This document shows positions 1 to 5,335 of a stretch of 8,079 nt of DNA, in pieces. The notes under the pieces were generated by a model. It was not told the DNA's origin. It was given only the letters and a program-made list of their open reading frames with translations, and made no database searches. This stretch comes from Devosia sp. Its GTDB lineage: Bacteria > Pseudomonadota > Alphaproteobacteria > Rhizobiales > Devosiaceae. Each line of letters opens with the position of its first letter. Within the stretch, counting starts at the first letter, position 1. The position numbers were made by a program, and so were the translations under genes. The DNA lies in contig JAQGKG010000176.1 in the NCBI GenBank assembly GCA_028290245.1, positions 1 to 8,079 on the forward strand, given 5' to 3'.

Positions 1-861
1 ATCACCGGGCACAATGACTTCTACTACCGCGATTATCTCGGGACGCCCCAGGAGCTTATCTCGGCGCTGAAGTATGGGTTTCTTTATCAGGGCCAGCGTT
101 CGGACATGCGCGACACGTCCTATGGCACCTATAATCTCGACACGCCGCCGGAACACTTCGTACATTTCCTCGAGAACCACGACCAGGTGGCTAATTCGGC
201 ACGCGGGTTTCGGCTTTCGACGCTGGCTTCACCGGCCCGCCTGCGTGCGGTTACTGCACTTTTCCTGCTCGGACCGCAGACGCCCTGCCTGTTTCAAGGT
301 CAGGAATTTGGCGCCACCAATCCATTCGTCTACTTCCGTGATCTCGACGGCGAAGAGGCGCAGGCTGTTTCTAAAGGCCGGCGGGAATCACTGATCAACT
401 TCCCCGGCGTTGCAGACCCTGTGATGCAGGCAAGATTGCCCGATCCTTCAGACCAGACGACGTTCGAGGACAGCAAACTGAACTGGTCAGAGTCGGAGCA
501 CCATGCCGGTATCCGGGCGTTGCATCGCGATCTTCTCGCCCTGCGGCGCGAAGATGCAGCTTTCTCTCAGTCCAGCGAACGGCGGATTGATGGGGCGGTG
601 ATCGGCGACGCGGCACTGCTGGTCCGCTTCTTCACGCCCGATCCAGCGGGGCACCGGCTGCTGTTGCTCAATCTGGGCCGAGATTTGCATATCGGGGCGA
701 TCGCCGAGCCGCTGCTGGCGCCAGCAAAGGGGCACCGCTGGACCGTTGCGTGGTCCAGCGAGCATCCGGATTATGAGGGCGCGGGGCAACGTCCCATGGA
801 CCCCAGGGAGTTCTGGATACTCCCTGGCGACTGCGCGATTGTGTTGAAATCCGAGGCCTAG
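1..861 (+). CDS. treZ: Maltooligosyltrehalose trehalohydrolase, C-terminal part (5' end outside window)
   Basis: This GH13 (alpha-amylase superfamily) enzyme releases trehalose from maltooligosyl-trehalose, the second step of the TreY/TreZ route from glycogen-like glucans, in the cytoplasm. Reading frame 1 is open from the first base and gives 286 residues before TAG. The segment ENHDQ (Asp at fragment residue 61) matches the conserved GH13 region carrying the transition-state aspartate, and the following residues (VANSARG) are TreZ-like. PCLFQGQEFGA followed by PFVYF (about residues 93-111) matches the TreZ motif after the barrel, and a small C-terminal beta domain follows. The nucleophile and acid/base residues lie upstream of the window. 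The gene converges on the alcohol dehydrogenase gene, the stops overlapping in CTAG. The family is clear; the choice of TreZ over other GH13 members rests on these motifs. Confidence 0.92.
   Translation: MTGHNDFYYRDYLGTPQELISALKYGFLYQGQRSDMRDTSYGTYNLDTPPEHFVHFLENHDQVANSARGFRLSTLASPARLRAVTALFLLGPQTPCLFQGQEFGATNPFVYFRDLDGEEAQAVSKGRRESLINFPGVADPVMQARLPDPSDQTTFEDSKLNWSESEHHAGIRALHRDLLALRREDAAFSQSSERRIDGAVIGDAALLVRFFTPDPAGHRLLLLNLGRDLHIGAIAEPLLAPAKGHRWTVAWSSEHPDYEGAGQRPMDPREFWILPGDCAIVLKSEA
803..827. terminator. Hairpin at the convergent gene ends (possible 3'-end structure)
   Basis: A perfect 9-base inverted repeat, CCAGGGAGT (803-811) and ACTCCCTGG (819-827), encloses a 7-base loop. It lies inside the last codons of treZ, about 30 bases beyond the stop of the minus-strand operon. 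Neither strand has a T-run after it, so it is not a standard intrinsic terminator. It could still stabilise or help end the transcripts of both converging units. The structure is seen directly; the role is inferred. Confidence 0.4.
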
Positions 862-1994
862 AATGCGTTGCCGTAGATTGCCTGGATGTCCGAGATCGCC
901 AAAGCGCGGGGATTGTTGTCGATCAGGCGTTTGATGGCGAAAGCTTCTTCCGCCCAGAGCGACAAATCCTGTTGCTGCGCACCGTGCTTTGACAGGCTCA
1001 TCTCAACGCCGAGACCCTGGCAATAGGCGTGGCTGGCATCACGAACCGCTTGCTCGCCAGTGTCACCCGACAGTCCCAGCGCCGACATGATCAAGGCGGT
1101 CTTTTCCGGCCGGACTGGCGCGTTGAAGGCCAGCACATGCGGGAAGATGATGGCGTTGGCTAAGCCGTGTGGCAGCTTGAGACGGGTGCCGAGAGGATAG
1201 GCCAGCGCATGGCCGCCAGCGGTGTTCACCGGGCCGAGACAAATGCCGCCATAGTAGGACGCGAGCATCATGCCGGCGCGGGCTTCGGTGTCGCTGCCGT
1301 CGGCAACGGCGCGCGCCAGATACTGGCCGACCAGCGAAATTCCCGTGCTGGCATAGCCGTCAATCAGTGGATGCGCCTTGATGTTGGTGAAGGCTTCGAC
1401 GCAATGAGCCAGCGCATCGACGCCGGTTGCGGCGGTCACGGAGGCGGGCACCGAGTAGGTCAGTTCTGGATCCAGCACCGCGATGTCGGCCAGCATGAAC
1501 TGACTTTCGACGGCCATCTTCGCAAGGGTCACGGGGTTGGTGACAAGCGAGCGGATGCCGGCTTCTGAGCCAGTGCCGGAAGTGGTGGGAACTTGGGCTA
1601 GCGCCGTGCGACGGCCTTGAACCTTGTTGACGCCGACGACGTCAGGCACCGAAAGTTCACTGTCCCAGAGCACGGCGACCAGCTTGGCGACGTCCATTAC
1701 CGAACCACCGCCGAGGCCGATCACCAGGTCGGGGCGGAAGGCACGAGCTGCGGCTAAAACGGCTTTGACGGCCGGCAGGTCGGGTTCGGGCGGCAGATCG
1801 ATGAAGGTCTCGACGGTGCCGGAAAGGCCAATTCGATCAACGAATCCAACGGTGGGGGCCATGGCGACGACAAACACGCGCTGGTATCCGGCGGCCCATT
1901 CGGCGAGGCGCGAGACGGCACCGGCGCCGATTTCAAGCCGGGCTGGCTGTAGCAGCGTGATCGGGCGAGCCATGGAGAGTGTGGGTTCAGACAT
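858..1994 (-). CDS. Iron-containing (group III) alcohol dehydrogenase
   Basis: A 378-residue NAD(P)-dependent oxidoreductase of the Fe-ADH superfamily (FucO, lactaldehyde reductase, 1,3-propanediol and maleylacetate reductase relatives), of usual family length. The nucleotide-binding GGGS motif is at residues 95-98, and TTSGTGSE, contacting cofactor and metal region, is at 137-144. The four metal ligands by comparison with FucO are all present: Asp193 and His197 (GVDALAHC), His262 (GGHALAYPLG) and His276 (LPHG). The position of FucO His267 is Tyr here. The ATG at 1994 is preferred to an in-frame TTG at 2009, because GAGG/AGGA bases precede it and the start overlaps the preceding aldolase stop by 8 bases (ATGTCTGA). 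As the last gene of the operon it may interconvert an aldehyde product of the aldolase with its alcohol. The exact substrate cannot be read from sequence. Confidence 0.93.
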   Translation of the reverse strand: MSEPTLSMARPITLLQPARLEIGAGAVSRLAEWAAGYQRVFVVAMAPTVGFVDRIGLSGTVETFIDLPPEPDLPAVKAVLAAARAFRPDLVIGLGGGSVMDVAKLVAVLWDSELSVPDVVGVNKVQGRRTALAQVPTTSGTGSEAGIRSLVTNPVTLAKMAVESQFMLADIAVLDPELTYSVPASVTAATGVDALAHCVEAFTNIKAHPLIDGYASTGISLVGQYLARAVADGSDTEARAGMMLASYYGGICLGPVNTAGGHALAYPLGTRLKLPHGLANAIIFPHVLAFNAPVRPEKTALIMSALGLSGDTGEQAVRDASHAYCQGLGVEMSLSKHGAQQQDLSLWAEEAFAIKRLIDNNPRALAISDIQAIYGNAF

Positions 1995-2916
1995 TGTCCT
2001 GGACCTCAAGTTCGCTCATCTGCGCCCAGACCTTGTCGATCTCGGCCTGTCCAAGTTCGACCAGTGGCGGACGCACACGGATCCAGCCGGGGTGGTTGCG
2101 GCGTTTGGCGAGCATGGCCTTGATGGTCGGGAGTTGGACATAGGCGTTGGAGAGGTCGCGCCAGGCGTTGATGCGGGCCTGGGCTTTGTCGACAAGTGCT
2201 GCATCTTCGGGGATATGAGCATGATCGAAGACCACGCGCAGATGCTTGCCGATGAGGTTGGAGCTGGAGGTGATGCATCCTGCGCCACCCGACCGCAGCA
2301 GTGGCAGCATGAAGGGATCAGCGCCAGCCAGCACCGAGAAGTTCTCGAATGAACTGGCAAAGGCTTGCATGCTTTCGAGCTTGCCCGAGCTGTCCTTGAT
2401 GCCGACGACGACGCCGGGGAAGGCTTCGAGCAACCGGCCAACCAGTTCGATGGAGAGGCCGACCTGGGCGATGGGCGGAATGTGATACAGCACGACGCGG
2501 AGGTCATTGCTGCCGACGCCTTCGATGGCTTCGGCATAGAAGCGGAACAGGCCCTCGTCGCTGACGCCCTTGTAGTAGAATGGGGGCAACACAACGGTGG
2601 CCTTGACGCCTGAATCGACGGCGTGGCGCATCAGGGTCACGGTATCGGCGACGTTAGTCTGCGAGGTGCCGGGCAGCAGCCGCTGGGGATCGACGCCTGA
2701 GTCGATGAGCTTTTCGAGCAGCGCCTGTCGTTGCGCGATGCTGAAGGAATTGGCCTCGCCGGTGGTGCCGAGCAGGGCAATGCCGTCGCAGCCTTCATCG
2801 ATCAGCGCCTTGGCGTGGATGGCAAACGTCGCGTGGTCAGGTGTGCCGTCGGCGAGAATGGGCGTTGCCGAGGCGCAGAAGACGCCGCTGATCGGGAGCT
2901 TGGTCGCTGGATTCAT
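1987..2916 (-). CDS. DapA-superfamily (class I, pyruvate-type) aldolase/lyase
   Basis: A 309-residue TIM-barrel protein of the dihydrodipicolinate synthase / N-acetylneuraminate lyase family. These enzymes form a lysine Schiff base with pyruvate and make or break a carbon-carbon bond. GTTGE is at residues 50-54, PPFYYKG at 111-117, the catalytic tyrosine is Tyr144 (LYHIP) and the Schiff-base lysine is Lys174 (GIKDSSG). The arginine that follows the tyrosine motif in true DapA (E. coli Arg138) falls on Ile149, so lysine biosynthesis is unlikely. Cleavage of a 2-keto-3-deoxy acid into pyruvate and an aldehyde is the reasonable guess. GGGAG (2923-2927, minus strand) lies six bases before the ATG, which overlaps the upstream stop as ATGA. 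The neighbours support a catabolic role. Confidence 0.93.
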   Translation of the reverse strand: MNPATKLPISGVFCASATPILADGTPDHATFAIHAKALIDEGCDGIALLGTTGEANSFSIAQRQALLEKLIDSGVDPQRLLPGTSQTNVADTVTLMRHAVDSGVKATVVLPPFYYKGVSDEGLFRFYAEAIEGVGSNDLRVVLYHIPPIAQVGLSIELVGRLLEAFPGVVVGIKDSSGKLESMQAFASSFENFSVLAGADPFMLPLLRSGGAGCITSSSNLIGKHLRVVFDHAHIPEDAALVDKAQARINAWRDLSNAYVQLPTIKAMLAKRRNHPGWIRVRPPLVELGQAEIDKVWAQMSELEVQDNV

Positions 2917-3863
2917 GATTTTCTCCCGGCGGCCAGGCGGCGCGCATAGGCAATGGCTTCGTTCATATTGGTGTGGTTGGCCTTGCCGGTGCCGGCAATG
3001 TCGAAGGCCGTGCCGTGATCGACCGAGGTGCGATCGATCGGCAGGCCGAGCGAGACGTTGACCGCGGTATCGAAAGCGACGAGCTTGATCGGGATGTGGC
3101 CCTGATCGTGATACTGGGCGACGACCAGATCGAAGGCGCCGTTGTAGGCGCGGTAGTAGAGCGTGTCGGCCGAGATCGGGCCCTGAACGTTGATGCCTTC
3201 GGCTTGTGCCATGGCGACGGCGGGAACGACCTGCACATCGTCCTCGGTGCCGAACAGGCCGTTTTCGCCGCAATGCGGGTTGATGCCTGCAACGGCGATA
3301 CGCGGATTGGCGTAACCGATGCGCTTCAGATGGTCATTACCGGCGCGGATGGTCGCGAGAATGCGCTCTGGCGTGGCGCGGTCGATGGCGGTCTTGAGTG
3401 ACACATGTGTTGACACATGGATAACCTTGAGGCGCTCGGATGCCAGCAGCATGAAGGCCGACTTCTGGCCGGTCAGCGACGTCAGCATGCCGGTGTGGCC
3501 ATCGTAATGATGACCGGCGAGGTTGAGCGCTTCCTTGTTGATCGGCGCGGTGACGATGCAACCGAGCTTGCCGGCTTCGGCGTCGCGTACGGCCTTCTCG
3601 ATAAAGCGAAATGCCGCATCGCCAGCGCGGGGGTCGAGTTTGCCCCAAGGCAGTGGACCGCCTTCGATGGGCAGGTCCTCGACGAAACCGTCGAGGTTGA
3701 TGTCAGCGCCGGTGGCCACGACGGCAAGGTCCAGCGTAGCGCGATTGCCGTAGATGCGGGTGCGGGCGCGGTCTTCCGGGCTCATTTGCGCCAGGGCGCG
3801 AACTGCGATCTCGGGGCCGACGCCCGCCGGGTCGCCCATGGTGATGCCGATGATGTCGCTCAA
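2913..3863 (-). CDS. pdxA2: PdxA2-type 4-hydroxythreonate-4-phosphate dehydrogenase family protein
   Basis: A 316-residue NAD-dependent, metal-dependent dehydrogenase of the PdxA family. The family oxidises a beta-hydroxy acid, with decarboxylation of the keto product. The N-terminal GITMGDPAGVGPEI is at about residues 6-19 and NKEALNLAGHHYDGHTG at 109-125 (substrate-side His123). The three metal histidines by comparison with E. coli PdxA are His153 (STHVSL), His197 (NPHCGE) and His252 (YHDQGHIPIK). The RTSVDHGTAFDIAGTGKA block is at 278-295. The YHDQGHIPIK form is typical of PdxA2 paralogues, which act in sugar-acid catabolism (for example D-threonate) rather than vitamin B6 synthesis. The start is taken as TTG at 3863, because GGAGAAA lies four bases upstream and it overlaps the previous stop as TTGA. 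An ATG at 3884 lacks a properly spaced ribosome site. Family certain, substrate unknown. Confidence 0.93.
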   Translation of the reverse strand: MSDIIGITMGDPAGVGPEIAVRALAQMSPEDRARTRIYGNRATLDLAVVATGADINLDGFVEDLPIEGGPLPWGKLDPRAGDAAFRFIEKAVRDAEAGKLGCIVTAPINKEALNLAGHHYDGHTGMLTSLTGQKSAFMLLASERLKVIHVSTHVSLKTAIDRATPERILATIRAGNDHLKRIGYANPRIAVAGINPHCGENGLFGTEDDVQVVPAVAMAQAEGINVQGPISADTLYYRAYNGAFDLVVAQYHDQGHIPIKLVAFDTAVNVSLGLPIDRTSVDHGTAFDIAGTGKANHTNMNEAIAYARRLAAGRKS

Positions 3864-5032
3864 TTGCTTTCTCCGTCGATCCATCCCTTGGGGAGACGGA
3901 CATATTTGATGGCCCGCCGGAAGTAGGTGTAGGCGACGTGGATCGCGCCGTCTGGACCTTCCAGCAGGTAAGGGTAGGACAGTTCTTTGTTGCGGCCGTC
4001 GAGCGAGTTGTTCGAGAGGCAGGTGCCGGGACTGTCATCGATGATTTTGCGCAGCGGGAAGCTGATGCCGTCATCGGTTGAAATGCAGAGCGTGAGCGGC
4101 GCGCGCGGAACGCCCCAGATCGGCGCACAACCGCCGCTAGCGTCGGGCCGGTCGTCGCCTTCCTCGATCTCGTCGTAGAGCGAGACGCGGCGGTCGGTGG
4201 AGGTGGCGCCGGAGACCGGATTGCACACCATGGCGAGGCGGTCGTCGGCGAGGCGCACGACGTTGATCGATGAATTGTTGTTGGGCACGTCGGTCGGCTT
4301 GGGCGCGGACCAGGTCACGCCGCCATCGAGGCTTTCGGAACGGTGCACGAAATCGGACTGACGGCGGCGATAGAAGGCCACCATGCGGTCGCCGTCGAGC
4401 GGCACGATGGTCAAGTGGACCGAACCGATCGAGCCGGGCACTTCGGACAGCGACCAGGTGACGCCATCGTCGTGGCTGATGGCGACGCCAGCTGTATCGT
4501 GGCTGCCGTTCCAGCGCTGGCCGGGTTTTGAGATACAGCGGAATACCGGCATCATCCAGGCGCCATCGGTGCGGCGCACAAAGCGGCCGCGCACGAAGGT
4601 GCCGAGCGGTAGGTCGAGTAGGCGTGGTTCGCCAGCGACCAGAGCGCCTTGGCGGAGATTGATGTCGCGGGCGCGCAGCAGGCATTCATCCTGATTGCCG
4701 GACGGTTGCGCGGTATGGACCAGCTGCCATTGTCCGGCGGCATTGCGGGTCAGTACGGGATTTTGTTCGCTGCGGTCCGGGTCGTCGCTGAGGCGCACCG
4801 AAGCGCTCCAGCGATCCGCGCCGGGGGCGAGCGTAGACCCATAGATCGAGATGTCGGACTTGCCTTCGAGCGTGCCGCCAAACCACAGGCAGGCCAGCGA
4901 ACCATCATCGAGCAGTTCGATGAAAGCGGCGTGGTTTTGCACCATTGGTGATGGCAGATAGGCCTCAAGCACGCCGCCGGTGGCCTCGCCAAGCTGACCC
5001 GTCATGCGCTCCGCAATCTCGTCAGGAGTCAT
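3860..5032 (-). CDS. Sialidase-fold (BNR/Asp-box, BNR_2-like) protein, cytoplasmic
   Basis: A 390-residue predicted six-bladed beta-propeller of the sialidase superfamily. Asp-box motifs (S-x-D-x-G-x-T-W) are visible at residues 186-193 (SHDDGVTW), 234-241 (SLDGGVTW) and, degenerate, 318-325 (STDDGISF). The C-terminal block LSYPYLLEGPDGAIHVAYTY (351-370) resembles bacterial proteins annotated as sialidase family or exo-alpha-sialidase. There is no signal peptide or membrane segment, so it should act in the cytoplasm, presumably on an imported glycoside. I did not see the FRIP-type arginine motif of secreted neuraminidases, so true sialidase activity is not supported; another hydrolase, a lyase or an epimerase-like activity is possible. 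The ATG at 5032 is chosen because GGGGAGG (5036-5042, minus strand) lies just before it, though the gap is short. An ATG at 5047 has no such site. It is the first gene of the operon. Confidence 0.82.
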   Translation of the reverse strand: MTPDEIAERMTGQLGEATGGVLEAYLPSPMVQNHAAFIELLDDGSLACLWFGGTLEGKSDISIYGSTLAPGADRWSASVRLSDDPDRSEQNPVLTRNAAGQWQLVHTAQPSGNQDECLLRARDINLRQGALVAGEPRLLDLPLGTFVRGRFVRRTDGAWMMPVFRCISKPGQRWNGSHDTAGVAISHDDGVTWSLSEVPGSIGSVHLTIVPLDGDRMVAFYRRRQSDFVHRSESLDGGVTWSAPKPTDVPNNNSSINVVRLADDRLAMVCNPVSGATSTDRRVSLYDEIEEGDDRPDASGGCAPIWGVPRAPLTLCISTDDGISFPLRKIIDDSPGTCLSNNSLDGRNKELSYPYLLEGPDGAIHVAYTYFRRAIKYVRLPKGWIDGESN

Positions 5033-5060
5033 GCTCCTCCCCTTCATTAGTTGGCTGCAA

Positions 5061-5087
5061 ACTTTACACTCACCTCAAAGTTGTCAA
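5061..5087 (-). promoter_or_regulatory. Candidate promoter/operator of the enzyme operon
   Basis: On the minus strand TTGACA (5087-5082) is a consensus -35 box, but the best -10 near it is TAAAGT (5066-5061) with a short 15-base spacer. An alternative is TATAAC (5093-5088) as -10, with only a poor -35. The block TTGACAACTT (5087-5078) recurs at the promoter of the divergent transporter. The promoter is therefore plausible but may need an activator. Confidence 0.4.
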
Positions 5088-5123
5088 GTTATAAAATCCA
5101 TTTCCGATACGACTTTAGGCGCA

Positions 5124-5139
5124 ATAAATTGCAATTTAT
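5124..5139. promoter_or_regulatory. Perfect 16-base palindrome, candidate operator
   Basis: ATAAATTGCAATTTAT is its own reverse complement over all 16 bases, centred between 5131 and 5132, in the middle of the divergent intergenic region. Such a site fits a homodimeric helix-turn-helix regulator. It is not followed by a GC stem and T-run, so it is not a terminator. The regulator family cannot be assigned. Confidence 0.6.
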
Positions 5140-5167
5140 GTAGTTTATTCAGACGTTTAAGAGGCGC

Positions 5168-5182
5168 GTATTGTCACAATAC
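5168..5182. promoter_or_regulatory. 15-base dyad GTATTGT-C-ACAATAC, candidate operator
   Basis: Seven-base arms GTATTGT (5168-5174) and ACAATAC (5176-5182) are perfectly complementary around a single C. It lies about 20 bases upstream of the -35 box of the transporter promoter. The GT...AC core with symmetric flanks is the general form of GntR-family operators, but that assignment is only suggestive. Confidence 0.55.
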
Positions 5183-5202
5183 CTTCCCAACTAGATTTTT
5201 GT

Positions 5203-5231
5203 TTGACAACTTAATGTTGTAACGAGATAGT
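5203..5231 (+). promoter_or_regulatory. Promoter of the transporter operon with overlapping dyad
   Basis: TTGACA (5203-5208), a 17-base spacer and GATAGT (5226-5231) form a good sigma70-type promoter, with a start expected near 5238. The spacer contains the inverted repeat ACAAC (5206-5210) and GTTGT (5216-5220), extending imperfectly to 5203-5223. A protein bound there would cover the -35 box and block transcription. The first ten bases, TTGACAACTT, repeat in opposite orientation at 5078-5087. Confidence 0.6.
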
Positions 5232-5324
5232 GCGGGTCGGCTGGTTTGCCCATGGAGGGGCTGCCAGGAGGACATTGCATGGGCGCATCGCAGCGCCGCC
5301 CGTGCCTTACTGCAAAGCTGTACT

Positions 5325-5330
5325 GGGAGG
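5325..5330 (+). promoter_or_regulatory. Ribosome binding site for the TTG start of the binding-protein gene
   Basis: GGGAGG lies five bases before the TTG at 5336. It supports that start, which gives a normal-length signal peptide. A competing AGGAGG at 5266-5271 lies seven bases before an in-frame ATG at 5279, so the choice is not settled. Confidence 0.55.
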
Positions 5331-5335
5331 CAGAA

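Larger units (their letters stand above)
5033..5335. promoter_or_regulatory. Divergent intergenic regulatory region
   Basis: This stretch of about 300 bases separates the minus-strand enzyme operon from the plus-strand transporter genes. Bases about 5050-5230 are clearly more AT-rich than the flanking genes. It holds three dyad-symmetric sites (5124-5139, 5168-5182, 5203-5223), a shared 10-base motif near both promoters, and a transcribed leader with a hairpin and two possible ribosome sites for the binding-protein gene. No gene is supported here. The arrangement suggests joint control of both units by a dimeric regulator that is not encoded in the window. Confidence 0.75.

Noticed and set aside
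1..861. treZ as part of the catabolic locus.
   Set aside because: It is on the opposite strand, converges on the operon and belongs to trehalose synthesis; adjacency alone does not support a shared role.
1624..2352. A 242-codon plus-strand open frame crossing the Fe-ADH and aldolase genes.
   Set aside because: It spans the junction of two clear minus-strand genes and has low-complexity composition; it is a shadow of their codon bias.
2917..3273. An upstream in-frame extension of the DapA-like protein (to base 3273) rich in arginine.
   Set aside because: It runs through the PdxA2 gene in another frame, while the ATG at 2916 has a good ribosome site and a standard ATGA overlap.
3860..5032. 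Calling the sialidase-fold gene a nanH sialidase and the aldolase nanA, giving a sialic-acid pathway.
   Set aside because: There is no NanE, NanK or NanT-type gene, no clear sialidase arginine motif and no secretion signal; PdxA2 and Fe-ADH are not part of known sialate breakdown.
5004..5222. A 72-codon plus-strand open frame in the intergenic region, a possible small gene.
   Set aside because: It starts inside the sialidase-fold gene, has no ribosome site, and covers the AT-rich operator region with no protein-like pattern.
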